From NCBI GenBank assembly GCA_030710605.1, contig CP092886.1, positions 50,646,390-50,710,389 of the forward strand: a DNA stretch of 64,000 bases, in the 5' to 3' direction. Below the pieces are notes generated by a model, which saw only the letters and a list, made by a program, of their open reading frames with translations, did not search any database and was not told the DNA's origin. Origin of the DNA: Cordylochernes scorpioides. Its lineage: Eukaryota > Arthropoda > Arachnida > Pseudoscorpiones > Chernetidae. A program made the translations under genes and the position numbers. Each line of letters opens with the position of its first letter. Positions within the stretch are counted from its first letter, which is position 1. This document shows, one piece after another, positions 1 to 9,779 of this stretch.

Positions 1-365
1 TATTTTTGATTTTAGAGTGCTATTTTTGATTGTATTTTGTCTATAGTAGGTTAAAATGGCTATTTCTGATTGGAGAGGATTATGTTTCATTCAAGAAGAA
101 TTCGCATATTAGAAAATGAGCTATTTTTGGGTGAAGAATTTGCATAATTGAAATTCGATAATTTTTCTTTTGTCATATTGAAAAATTAAACAGGTAAATA
201 TCCTGTCGACTTATATAAATGAAAATGAAAAGAGATTTTCTGTTTGAATTTAGTTCATGTTGAGGTTTATGCTATGGAGTTATTTGTTGGTTCTTTTTAG
301 TACTAAATGGTATTGGTGATGCAGTCGTGGCAAAATCTTGAAATTATAATACTAAAAATAGTTTT
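1..365. other. AT-rich stretch, no gene seen
   Basis: No coding frame or recognisable repeat was found. It is the left flank of the first LTR element; its last five bases (GTTTT, 361-365) are the left half of that element's target-site duplication. Confidence 0.6.
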
Positions 366-603
366 TGTTGTGTCTCTATGTTCCTACAACTACTCCAGGT
401 CACCGAGATCCATTAAGTGAGAGATAAAACCTTTATTGCCTCATGACACTAATATGACTGAACGAACTATTTACAATGGAATGATATATATATATATACA
501 TAAAAATAATTAACATAGTAACACAAACAAACACTATGCAAAACCTTATTTGCATATCTCGACAATTTATCTAAACATAACTATTGTTATGCAAAACACC
601 ACA
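366..603 (-). repeat. 3' LTR of the deleted Gypsy element
   Basis: 238-bp direct repeat of 3114-3349. On the minus strand it begins TGTGGTGTTTTGCAT and ends GACACAACA. A run of TA dinucleotides near 486-498 is the main length difference between the copies. Confidence 0.92.
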
Positions 604-608
604 TCTTC

Positions 609-1512
609 TCACCCCCAATTTGTTACACAATCTTTTAAGTATTCGGGGAGTCTCCGATTTCTTATTGGTCTACTTGGCCCAGGTGTTTTCTCCAGCCTTT
701 CCGGTGATTCGTTTGGGTCATTCATTTGTTCCCCCCTTCTTTCGGTGTTACACTCCTCCTTCTTCTCCACATCCTCCGATACTTCTTCCTTGACTCTTCT
801 CATCAATTGGTCCTGGTGTCTTTTTGCTGTCACTCCGTTTTCCATAATTACCTCATAGTTCCTGGGTCCAAGTACTGTCTTTATCTTCCCCGGTTCCCAC
901 TTTCCCTTTCCATTATATTTACGTGCATACACATTCTCTTGGGACTTGAACCTATATTGTAAGTGTTCTTTTCCATTTTCGCTATCTTCACTTTCTTTAG
1001 GGTGCAACCGGTTCATTCTTGTGGTCAGTCTGCGACCCATTAGTAGCTCAGCTGGTGTTATTCCAGTTGTTCCATGAGGTGTAGTCCGCATTGCAAACAG
1101 AGCGCGTGGCAGCGTAACCGATATGTTCTCCCATCCATTCTTTCTTATTAGCTGTTTGAGTGTTTGTACCACTCTTTCTGCCTGTCCGTTTGTCTGTGGG
1201 TGGTAGGGAGCCGATGTTATATGCCTTATTACGTTCATCCTCAAAAATTCCTGGAACTCATGACCCACAAACATGCGACCATTATCCGAAACAACCTGGT
1301 CGGGCAAACCATGAACAGCGAACAGATTTCTTAACACTCGCACTGTAGCTGTTGCCGTGCAGTGATCCATGATGATGGCCTCCGGCCACTTAGACATTGA
1401 ATCAACGACTATTAGAAACGTTCTCCAATGGAATGGACCTGCATAGTCTATGTGAATGCGTGACCATGGTTTAACTGGTGCCGTCCAAGGGTGAGCTGGG
1501 CTCGGTTTAGGA
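609..1512 (-). pseudogene. Gypsy integrase core and C-terminus (fragment)
   Basis: Integrase catalytic core and tail of the Gypsy polyprotein, which would insert the cDNA into the genome. The open frame from 1397 down to 609 shows the second catalytic block (VSDNG), the HPQTNGQAERVV block carrying the catalytic Glu, and a basic, acidic-tailed C-terminus. Upstream of the first Met the same frame continues through a PAHPWTAPVKPWSRIHIDY-type stretch that carries the first Asp. The HHCC zinc domain is absent because the internal deletion ends near 1512. The stop lies just before the purine tract and 3' LTR, the normal end of pol. Confidence 0.88.
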
Positions 1513-3081
1513 TTATTGGTTTAGGATCTGATATGCATCTTTAAGGTCCAACTTTGAGAAAACCTTTCCTCCTGCCAAATTGACTTGCAAGTCGGCTGCC
1601 GCCGGAACTGGGAAAGTATCTGACTCCACGATGGTGTTAACAGTACTCCGATAATCTCCACATATTCTTATTGAACCATCCCTTTTCAGTACTGGGACAA
1701 TTGGAGTAGCAAACCTTGTAAATTCAACAAGAGTCAATATTCCTTGTTCCTCCATCTTCCTCAAAGCCTCTTCAACCTTAGGTCTAATTGCGTATGGCAA
1801 TGTTCTAGCTCTTAGAAATGTGGGTTTCCCTAGAGTTTTGATCTTTATATGGATTGGTGGACCTCTGTATTGTCCTAATTTCTCTTTAAACACATCCATA
1901 AATTCCTCAGTGATTTGACATACACTGTCGCCATAATTTATCCATTCAAGACCAATTCCAATCTGGTCAAACGCCTCCCTTCCAATCAGATTTGGGCCCG
2001 GACCTTCGACCACAAGCAATTCCATTGTGATATTTCTTTTGTTCACTTTTACGTCGGCCTTTATTTTACCCAGAATGGATAACCTCTGTCTGTTCCATTG
2101 CACCAACTTGGTAGAATCCTTCTCTATTCTAGGCCTTTCTGACTTCACCCAAGTTTCTATATAAGTCTTCTCAGAAATAATATTTTTTCCTGTTCCTGAG
2201 TCAATGAGCATATTAATATCTCGACCGCTAGTCTGTACCCTTACCATATAATTCCGCATGTTACTTGTGTCCTTCACTTGGTTTACATTAAAAAGGCCAT
2301 TAGTTGCCTCCGCCTCCTCATCTATCGAGCAATTATTACGATCGCTCCTCCAGTTCCCGTTCTTACAGACCCTAGATATATGCCCTAACTTCTGGCATTT
2401 AAAACATCTTTTATCTTTAAAGAAACATTGCTCTTCTCTGTGATTTGTGTTTCCACAGCGGAAACATTTAAAAATCATCTTCTCATCCCTCAGTCTCACT
2501 TTAACAGCTCTTCCCATTACATTCATTTCTTCCTGAGGTTTTCCATTTTTAATTTCTGCAACGTTCTTTACCGCAGCCTCATGTGCCAATGCCATTTCTT
2601 GAGCCACTTTAAATGTTAGCATACTGTTCATTAATAGCATTGATTGTATCTCTTCGTTTAGAATGCCGCATACTAGGGCATCACGCAACCTATCTTCCAA
2701 ATCAGGAAATTCACACTTCTCTGCAATTTTCTTTAGAGCTGTTATAAATTCAGATATTGTTTCATTTGGCATTTGAAGCCTTTTCGTGAATTTAAAACGC
2801 TGCACTATTATATTTGGCGTTGGATCAAAGTATTTTTTAATCCTTGTTACCACCTCTTCCCATTCTGTCTCTAATGGGTTCTTGGGAGAGGTCAACGTCC
2901 GTATTATATTATAAGTTTCTCTTCCAAATAGCGAGAAAAATGTTGCCTTCTTTTTATCAACCTTTACTATATCATTCGCTATGCAATAGGACTCAAAGCG
3001 CTCTAAATAACCAGAAAGTTCATTACCATTGTTAGGATTGAATTGCTCAATGTTCATCATTGTTCGCTCACTTCCATTCAC
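1513..3081 (-). pseudogene. Gypsy gag-protease-RT (truncated by deletion)
   Basis: A 522-residue fused gag-pol frame. It holds a capsid-like N-terminal part, two zinc knuckles (CFRCGNTNHREEQC and CFKCQKLGHISRVC, residues about 210-245), and a retroviral-type protease active site LIDSGTG near residue 293. It ends in the RT fingers at FSKLDLKDAYQ. A fused gag-pol frame fits the mag group. The frame stops right at the deletion junction, where the 10-mer GGTTTAGGAT occurs twice (1504-1513 and 1518-1527), suggesting a microhomology- or template-switch-mediated loss. The YxDD catalytic block is missing, so no active RT can be made. Confidence 0.9.
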
Positions 3082-3102
3082 TTGTGTATAACGTTCTTGA
3101 TA

Positions 3103-3112
3103 CTCGTCGCCA
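3103..3112 (-). other. Primer-binding site of the deleted Gypsy
   Basis: Minus strand TGGCGACGAG, one base inside the 5' LTR. The same primer site occurs in the Gypsy element ending at 60493, so both use the same tRNA class. Which tRNA was not determined. Confidence 0.7.
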
Positions 3113-3113
3113 C

Positions 3114-3349
3114 TGTTGTGTCTCTATGTTCCTACAACTACTCCAGGTCACCGAGATCCATTAAGTGAGAGATAAAACCTTTATTGCCTCATGACACTAA
3201 TATGACTGAACGAACTATTTACAATGGAATGATATATATATATACATAAAAATAATTAACATAGTAACACAAACAAACACTATGCAAAACCTTATTTGCA
3301 TATCTCGACAATTTATCTAAACATAACTATTGTTATGCAAAACACCACA
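3114..3349 (-). repeat. 5' LTR of the deleted Gypsy element
   Basis: 236-bp direct repeat of 366-603. It is followed at 3350-3354 by GTTTT, the target duplication. It would hold promoter and polyadenylation signals for the element. Confidence 0.92.
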
Positions 3350-3354
3350 GTTTT

Positions 3355-3607
3355 GATCAGAGATTTCTTTAATTGAACTAAAGGAATATATAAAAAACAT
3401 GGTTTGATAAAAAGTACTGCCTGGCTTAAGGCGTAAGAATAAAAAATGAAATACTTATTTACATAATGTACAAAAGTTTTGAGCCGGACATCGTGAAACA
3501 ACAACAATCAGTTTTATATAGGAAAAGTCCCGACATCTGGTGGTAGATTTAAACAGAATATTTGAATCCATGAAATATATTTATAATGAAATAATATTTT
3601 AATATAA
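3355..3607. other. No gene seen between two insertions
   Basis: AT-rich host or old repeat sequence between the Gypsy element and the ORF1-only element. A 64-codon open frame on the minus strand (3313-3507) runs into the LTR and has no recognisable content. Confidence 0.5.
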
Positions 3608-3796
3608 TATATATATAAAGAGGGATTCGCCGCCAGGAGGCCAAGGCAAGCGGCCGCATTGAAAAATGCTCCCGAACAATTTGTAAGTAATTTATGTTTT
3701 TTTTTAGTTAAAGCGGATAATTAGTGAAAAAAAAGGGGAAAGCTAAGTTATAACTTATTTAGAAGATAATAATAATAAAACAGTTGTAAGGACGAG

Positions 3797-4762
3797 ATGA
3801 AAATTCCGAAATTTGCATACTTGTTGCTACTTCTCCATATCATAATTTGTTTCAAACGGCCAGAATACCTAATACAAGAGTTTGTTAAATGTAAACGGAG
3901 AATGTATCGGAAATCAAACGATGGATTTGGATGTGTTGGCACTCCTATACTACTACTACTGAACATATCCAGTGGCTATTGTATCCAGGTCATTTGGTTA
4001 CTTCTAATGATCAGTGGTATTGAGCCTAACCCTGGCCCCAAAAAGCAGACAACTTTGTTAACAGAGCCAACCCCCACAGGGAAGAAATCGGCTGATACTG
4101 AGTTGAAGACAATGATCGTCCAAATGTCATCAGAGATCAGAAATCTTGGCGAGAGAATAGATACGAGATTGTCAAACATCGAGAAAAGAATAATAGAGTG
4201 GGACCAGAGACTTCTTGGAGTTGAAATGAAGTTAACAACTTGTGTGGAAACCTCGGCTGCTACGAACGAGAAAGTCTCTGAGAATGTAACTAAGTTAAGG
4301 GAAATTGAAGCCAGGACCGACTTTCTGGAGATGAAGCTGCGGGAGCCAAATCTCGTTTTCTACGGAGTTGAGGGAGAAGCGAATGAAGGACCAGCTGAAA
4401 GTCTTCAAAAAGTTAAATCTATTATAAAAGAAAAAATGCTGATTCTAGAGAATATAAGTATAACTAAATGCCATAGACTTGGAAAGGCTAATAAATCGCC
4501 TATTTTGATTTCATTGCCTGAATATGAGGACAGAATTAAAATATTCAAAAATACGACTAAACTTAGAGATAGCAAAATTTACATAAGCAAAGACTACAGT
4601 AAAAAGATTAGAGATCAACGGCTTATTCTTATTGCTAAAAGGAAAGAACTTTTTGAAAAAGGCACTCGATCAAAGTTGAGAAATAACAAACTTTTTGTAA
4701 AAGGTGTAGTTTATGAAGCTGTAAATGGCCAAGTTGTCAATACTAATGGAAATAAGATATAG
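3797..4762 (+). CDS. Non-LTR ORF1 protein with 2A-like peptide
   Basis: Intact 321-residue protein of CR1/L2-type ORF1 architecture. Residues about 7-20 and 52-74 are strongly hydrophobic. They end in SGIEPNPGP (about 75-83), a close match to the 2A ribosome-skipping consensus DxExNPG/P except that Gly replaces Asp. If active, translation would yield an 82-residue hydrophobic leader and a separate RNA-binding protein. Residues about 108-180 are heptad-rich (coiled coil, trimerisation). The segment from about 185 (NLVFYGVEGE) to 300 resembles the RRM-like and C-terminal domains of LINE ORF1 proteins, including CHRLGK and SKDYSKKIRDQR. The role would be RNA packaging and chaperoning in the RNP. 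The first ATG of the frame, just after an in-frame stop, is taken as the start. Confidence 0.85.
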   Translation: MKIPKFAYLLLLLHIIICFKRPEYLIQEFVKCKRRMYRKSNDGFGCVGTPILLLLNISSGYCIQVIWLLLMISGIEPNPGPKKQTTLLTEPTPTGKKSADTELKTMIVQMSSEIRNLGERIDTRLSNIEKRIIEWDQRLLGVEMKLTTCVETSAATNEKVSENVTKLREIEARTDFLEMKLREPNLVFYGVEGEANEGPAESLQKVKSIIKEKMLILENISITKCHRLGKANKSPILISLPEYEDRIKIFKNTTKLRDSKIYISKDYSKKIRDQRLILIAKRKELFEKGTRSKLRNNKLFVKGVVYEAVNGQVVNTNGNKI

Positions 4763-5460
4763 CTAAAACAGTTTTTTTTTTTTTTTTTTTAATTATATTT
4801 CCACTATATATATTTTTTTCGCTAATAACCACAATACCCTATAGCTTCACATTGCAATCTTATATTTAAATTCCCAAACTTTTAGTATTTTGATATTTTC
4901 TTATTTAATTTGATTTCACAATGTTTTTGTTTTTAGGATTTGTATTTTTACGCACTTTACCTTATTCATATGTAATTATATCTAAAAGCGCACCTAACTA
5001 TGTAAATTTATCATTACCAACATATGTAAATTTTAACTTTTGTTTTTGTCCACCTTGATTCTTTTTCTTTAAAATGACCATTCTTTATTCCTGCCATTAC
5101 TTTTTAAAAAAGAAAAAAGATTTACATGTTCATTCTTATTTACATATTTTCCTTTTTGTATATATTACCTTTTGCCTACTGATTATTGCCTTTTCACAAA
5201 TGCCTTTTATTTTTCCTATAATCACCAAATGTTTTCCACTTATCCTTTGTTAATGTAATTTTCATATTGTTTTCAATGTTCTTCATATTCTCATGTTATA
5301 CATTTGTATTTATCATTCATTTTATTTCTCTTCCCCATTAATGATATATGTGTAATAAATGTTTAAAGTCACCCTGTTTGCCATACCTCAATTGTAAATA
5401 CTTTATCTCTCCCTTTTCCCCTGTGTTTAATATTGTTTGTAATTCAACGGCGAATCCGTA
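4763..5460 (+). other. 3' untranslated region of the ORF1-only element
   Basis: AT-rich, with a run of about 20 T at 4771-4790 and no coding frame. There is no trace of endonuclease or RT motifs in any frame, so ORF2 was lost, not merely frameshifted. Confidence 0.7.
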
Positions 5461-5500
5461 TAGGGCAAGACGCCCTAATAAAGTTGTTTTGTTGTTGTTG
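5461..5500 (+). other. LINE 3' hairpin and TTG microsatellite tail
   Basis: TAGGGC (5461-5466), loop AAGAC, GCCCTA (5472-5477), then AATAAAG and TTG repeats to 5500. A 3' stem-loop with a short repeat tail is the usual reverse-transcriptase recognition end of CR1/L2-type elements. Confidence 0.75.
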
Positions 5501-5640
5501 TATATATATAAAGAGACAAGGTTCGCCTCTCCAGTCAAAATAGACATCTAAAACCAGACGCCATATATTGACCGTCGCCGCAACTAGCGGCCTCGGGTCG
5601 GTGACAAAGCCACAACACCAGCTTTGGCAAACTGAAAAAC

Positions 5641-5695
5641 GTCCACTTAGAGACGATGGTTTCGGCCTAATGGCCCTCGTCAGTCTAGGGCGGAC
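5641..5695 (-). ncRNA. Hammerhead ribozyme-like motif (type I), copy 1
   Basis: Minus strand order: stem I strand GTCCGCCCTAGA, core CTGACGA, stem II GGGCC-AUUA-GGCC, GAAA, short stem III CCATCG, cleavage triplet GUC (cut after the base opposite 5652), stem I return strand TCTAAGTGGAC. TAGA/TCTA and GTCC/GGAC pair around an internal loop, the arrangement natural hammerheads use for loop-loop contact. Stem II is one base out of register against the other arm, so activity is uncertain. Confidence 0.7.
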
Positions 5696-5971
5696 TTTAT
5701 TCCATGAGATCCACATGGGATCTAATGGAATCTTGACAATCTGCCAAAGAGGTGTTTAGTTGGCAAAGTGGCTGGGCCATATCTATGGCTAAAATATAGA
5801 TGGAAATTTTGCCGGGAGGAAATTGATCTAATGAGACATGGGTCGCCTCTCCCGTCAAAATTTCCATCTATATTTTAGCCATAGATATGGCCCAGCCACT
5901 TTGCTAGCTAAACACCTCTTTGGCAGACTGTCAAGATTCCATTAGATCCCGTGTGGATCTCATGGAATAAA

Positions 5972-6026
5972 GTCCGCCTTAGACTGACGAGGGCCATTAG
6001 CCCGAAGCCATGGTCTATAGGTGGAC
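5972..6026 (+). ncRNA. Hammerhead ribozyme-like motif (type I), copy 2
   Basis: Order: GTCCGCCTTAGA, CTGACGA (5984-5990), a perfect stem II GGGC-CATTA-GCCC (5991-6003), GAAG (6004-6007), palindromic CCATGG, GUC ending at 6015, then TATAGGTGGAC. The invariant GAAA has become GAAG and one stem I pair is broken, so this copy is probably inactive. It is the inverted partner of copy 1. Confidence 0.65.
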
Positions 6027-6224
6027 GTTTTTCAGTTTGCCAAAGCTGGTGTTGGGGCTTTGTCACCGACCCGAGGCCGCTAGTTGCGGCGACGGTCAAT
6101 AGATGGCGTCTGGTTTTAGACGTCTATTTTGACTGGAGAGGCGACCCTTGTCTCTTTAGATCAATTTCCTCCCGGCAAAATTTCCATATATATATATATA
6201 TATAACCTAGGTCCATAAAGGGTA

Positions 6225-7500
6225 AAATACTCTCAAAAATTTTCTAGACATTTTAAAAAATAAAATATTCCCAATTTTTCCTCATTTTTCCGGATTGTAT
6301 TTTATTTTAGAAAGGAACGTATTAATATTAACTGAAATACCTTAGCGCGCGCAAATAATTAAAATAAGTTATAAACGAATGAATATTAGACATCAATGGC
6401 TAAGTGCAGTATTGTTTAGTTAGGAAATATACCACTAAGAGAAAACTATTAAAGGTTCGAAAATGTTTAAAATTGCAAAAGAAACTGTAACTTTAAATTT
6501 CTTATGTGATATTTTCTTGCACAGTAAAGTATATAGCACACAAATTTTATATCTTTATATTTTCAATTTCCAAATTTTTATCTTTGTATAACTTAATTGA
6601 AAATTAAATACACTACTCCTAACGCACACCTTCTAAATGTAAGCTGTTTTTACCCGATCCTTTTAGGTTTTGAACTTTTTCTCTTTTTCTTTGAATTTTC
6701 CTTGTGAACTTCTCTGTTTTCCAACTCATATGTGACCTCTCGTATAGATTTTTCTCGAAATGTGAAGAGCGTTATAAAGGTTTAACAGCCTAATTATGTT
6801 CTATCAACACATTTCTATTATTCAACATATGTTCAATTTTGTGAGAAAGAAAATAAGGAACTAATATTTATATTTCCAAAATGAGTTTTTGTGACAAAAC
6901 CCGTTTCGGGAAATATGAATAGAACCATGTAAGGGAGGAGACCTTCAATATTAGGGCGGTTCAATAAACATCCTTATTCGAAATATAAGTGCATTTCATT
7001 CAAAATAGGCCCCTTTTATGGATATAAACGTTCCCTAATTCCCCTGCCATTTTTTTAACCTCACTAAAAATTGGAATAATCGAGATCTCCAAATTTCTGT
7101 CTCATCGATGAATTCCTCATTTTAGTCAAATTTATTTCCTGCTATCCATTTTTCAATTCTTGGTAACAGGTATAAATCACAAGAGGCCATATCGGGAGAA
7201 AATGGGGGTTGAGGCAGCGATTCTTTACGCAATCCATGCAGTTACGACAACAGCGGATCAATATCCTGGGGCGTTGTTATGGAAACAAATCACTCTCTCT
7301 TAGCCCAATGGGATGGCATCTCCCTCAATTTCATATCGAAGCGTCTAATAGCTCGCTAAAGTATTGCACTGTTATGATTTCTCGTTTCTAAGAAGTATAT
7401 AAGAATGACGCCCTTTTAGTATAAACAATTCTTCGCTATATAATTTTCCGGCAGACGGGACCATCTTCACCTTTTAATCAAATTATCCAGAAGCAGCCCA
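6225..7500. repeat. Diverged copy of a 1.2-kb repeat (pair at 46.4 kb)
   Basis: Colinear similarity with 46375-47560. Shared phrases include CGGATTGTATT, GCAGTATT..AGTTAGGAA, GAGAAAACTA, CGAGATCTCCAAA and CCCAATGGG. The right half covers the mariner remnant below; the left 700 bp has no recognised coding content. Many indels imply an old duplication or repeat family. Confidence 0.65.
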
Positions 7501-7760
7501 TTATTTTTATTGTTGTCTCATAAACGGTCATAACTCGGTGGAAAAATCCTTTGGATCTCGAACAAATTGTTCCAAACACTCTTTGAAGTCTCATTCACCT
7601 GTTGCCCACCGTGAGAAATCTTGACACCTATCGTCTAACAACTTCTTTATCTTCAACCTTCGTGTAGTATATTGACACACATTGGCTTGTTCTACTTCAC
7701 GCACTTCCGTTCGTCTATCTGAGAGGATCATGTCGTGGATTTTTCTCTAAAGTCCTTGGT
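6950..7760 (-). pseudogene. Mariner transposase remnant
   Basis: Minus-strand frames, broken by many stops and shifts, still resemble mariner transposase C-terminal half blocks. Examples are a FHNNAP-like DNAxxH block near 7265, a truncated PPYSPDMA-like piece near 7205, and a DET..YF-type tail near 7100. A related, equally dead copy sits at 47100-47560. No clear terminal repeats were found. Confidence 0.5.
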
Positions 7761-7797
7761 AACTATATATGCTGGGCGATCCTAATTGAAAATATAA

Positions 7798-7850
7798 TAG
7801 TTTCGAATTTTGATAACAGATGGTGCGCTAATGCATTATAAATATATATA
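7798..7850 (-). repeat. End fragment of a palindromic MITE family
   Basis: AATTTTGATAACAGATGG with its flank matches, in reverse complement, the end of the MITE at 21085-21125, and resembles CCGCCATCTGTTATAAGAA at 19650. It is a terminal fragment only. Confidence 0.5.
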
Positions 7851-8386
7851 TGTTTTACCTTTTTTTTAACTTCGTTAAACCAATATCTCTAATGTTAAAT
7901 TGTATGGAAAATGGCATATCCAACTTTGTTTTAATTTGTTCACATGCTTTCACAGCCAAACCAAAAATAAGAATCACTGAGCGATACTGCACTTTCATCA
8001 TTTTTGCTTAAACAATGACCGTTGGCTAACTGAAAATGCCGCCACAAATCAAATGGATTCAACGAATCAATGCGAAATTTGGCGCGAGTGTGTGTGTGTG
8101 TTTAGGACAATATAAGAACAAAATTATTTTTAAAGAATATTTAAACAGCTTAGTAAAAATGATATTCACTTTTGACCGATCATTCAACAGCCAACTGTAA
8201 TAAGGTGTAATAAAGATATCCTAATTTAAAATGGCGCTTCGTAAAGGGCTTCGCTCCTCGATATAATTGGAAAGATCTTCATAGACACCCCTCTCCAGGT
8301 TATTTTTATCAGCATACTACATTTGAACTTTAAACTTTTTACATGCTTTTGCACTGCGTCAACTGTACTTTTATTTTTCTTCGTGT

Positions 8387-8440
8387 ATACTTTTGACTTC
8401 TCGTATACTTTTGACTTCTCGTATACTTTATGAATATTTC
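8387..8440 (+). repeat. Short tandem repeat, unit about 18 bp
   Basis: The unit GTATACTTTTGACTTCTC occurs about twice in full with a diverged continuation. It gives a repeated VYEKSK pattern in a 102-codon minus-strand frame (8226-8534) that otherwise has no recognisable content. Confidence 0.55.
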
Positions 8441-8544
8441 TTGTATACTTCTTATCTACTTTTGAAATTACGCGGAATGTTACAGGATATTTGTAAGCAT
8501 TTTCAGCGTAACATATTTGGCGACACAGTTTCACGATATAACTA

Positions 8545-9548
8545 ACAAGGTTCGGTCAATAAATAAGGTACAGCCGGTAATAGCTTTTTATTGACAAACT
8601 AGAAAACTGAAACTCTGTATATAAGAACTCCTAACAGTCTCCTCTATATATTAGAATAATTCAAAATATTCCCATTTCATCTGTACACATTTGATCCTGC
8701 GTTGTTTCCAACTTTCAAAAGCACTTTGGTAAAGCGCCTTATCCAACCCTCTGAACCACTCCCTAGCAGCTTGGAGTAAAATTGTATCATTTTCAAATGT
8801 TTTACGACATAAAAATCTTTTAATCTTCCAAACAAGTAGAAGTCTGAGGGTGACAGGTCAGGCCTTTACGCAGGGTGAGGCATCAAAATCTACCCTACCC
8901 TACAATCTGCGCCAAAGTCAGGTGCCCGTATGAGGTCTCGAATTATCATAATAAAATTTGAATTAAGTGTATTTAGAGTTAGATCTTTTTATTTCATTTG
9001 CTCTTTTTTATTTTCTAGTTATTTATTAATACAATACCTTTACATGTTGTTATATTAGTTTTTTTAAAGAGTGTTCATGAATGTCACCCCTTGGTTTTTT
9101 TTTTCAATCCCAAAAGACAGAGATAATTATTTTATCCTTATAAAGTTAAAAATCATTGTTTTTCTTTACTGGCGATGTTTTATGGATCCATAGCGTTGAT
9201 TGGGACTTTGATGAAGAATCATAATGATGAATTAATCTCATCACATGTTATCACACCTTTTCAAAAACCAGAGACGGTTCTCCAGAAAAAGTCTCCAAGA
9301 TGTCTATACAAATATTTTACCAAATTTTCATAATTTCTCGTATTAAGTGTTTGCGCACCCATTTCGAGAATACTTTTCGATATCCAAGACCATTAATAAG
9401 TTCATTATCACTTCCTTTAGACAGGGAAAATTGTTCTTTATTTGATAAGTCGCCATTGTCCGGCTATTCTCGATTAATTTCTCTGGTAGATCCCAATTTT
9501 GGTCCGTCACTAGAGACGTTGGTCTACCTGGCCATTCTTTATCACTAA
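8545..9548 (-). pseudogene. Mariner transposase remnant, nearly full span
   Basis: Read on the minus strand, the N-terminal half (9200-9545) shows GRPTSLVTDQNWD, then TYQIKNNF, then a damaged VITCDE..HHYDSSSKSQS block around the first catalytic Asp (about 9190-9260). The C-terminal half (8640-8900) retains KTFENDT..AREWF and IKCVQMKWEYFEL. Both are standard mariner (DD34D) positions. The middle is shortened and full of stops. The left end at 8545 (AACAAGGTTCGGTCAA next to TA) may be a terminal inverted repeat; no partner was found on the right. Confidence 0.65.
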
Positions 9549-9779
9549 AATAAAAATAAACAACAACAACAAATACCTTTATTAAGACACTATTTTCTTA
9601 CAAGGGGATTCCCCTAAAAGGTTATATATGTACCTGAGTGAGGATGAAAAGCAATTTAGAGGGGAGGCGGAGCAATCAGCCGTTGTCTGTGGAGTTGAGC
9701 ATTTCTTCCTTCATTTTATCAATCGCCTTGAAAAATCTAAAATATTTATAAACAAATGTTTTATCCAGCAGGAGAGTGG

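Larger units (their letters stand above)
366..3349 (-). mobile_element. Gypsy LTR retrotransposon, internally deleted
   Basis: Complete outer boundaries with a damaged inside. LTRs lie at 366-603 and 3114-3349, with TG/CA ends, and differ essentially only in the length of a TA run. GTTTT at 361-365 is repeated at 3350-3354 as a 5-bp target duplication. Inside the 5' LTR (right side, minus strand) is a primer-binding site reading TGGCGACGAG (complement of 3103-3112). Inside the 3' LTR is a purine tract, AATTGGGGGTGAGAAGA on the minus strand. Gag, protease and the first RT blocks are joined directly to the integrase core, so most of RT, RNase H and the integrase zinc domain are missing. The sequence resembles mag-type Gypsy elements (inference). 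The element cannot move on its own, but the near-identical LTRs imply a young insertion. Confidence 0.93.
3623..5500 (+). mobile_element. Full-length non-LTR element with ORF1 only
   Basis: A 1,878-bp insertion bounded by a perfect 15-bp duplication, TATATATATAAAGAG, at 3608-3622 and 5501-5515. The 5' end is GC-rich (GGATTCGCCGCCAGG...). A single ORF (3797-4762) is followed by an AT-rich 3' UTR. The 3' end is a 6-bp hairpin (TAGGGC / GCCCTA around AAGAC) followed by a TTG-repeat tail, typical of the CR1/L2 non-LTR group. No endonuclease or reverse transcriptase is encoded. Like mammalian HAL1 half-LINEs, it must have used another element's ORF2 protein (inference). Confidence 0.87.
5512..6190. 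repeat. Long inverted repeat with two hammerhead units
   Basis: Two arms of about 300 bp (roughly 5512-5830 and 5845-6165) are reverse complements. Landmarks such as AGAGACAAGG, GACCGTCGCCGCAACTAG, TTTGGCAAACTG and GTGGCTGGGCCATATC occur in one arm and inverted in the other. The centre lies near 5835-5845. Each arm carries a hammerhead-like core, described separately. Related single or degraded copies lie at about 14440-14640 and 33640-34010. It is GC-richer than its surroundings and has no ORF. It could be two non-autonomous elements inserted head-to-head, or one fold-back element. Confidence 0.85.

Noticed and set aside
5568-6205. Small ORFs within the inverted repeat as genes
   Set aside because: The same peptides appear mirrored in both arms because the DNA is inverted; no start context or homology.
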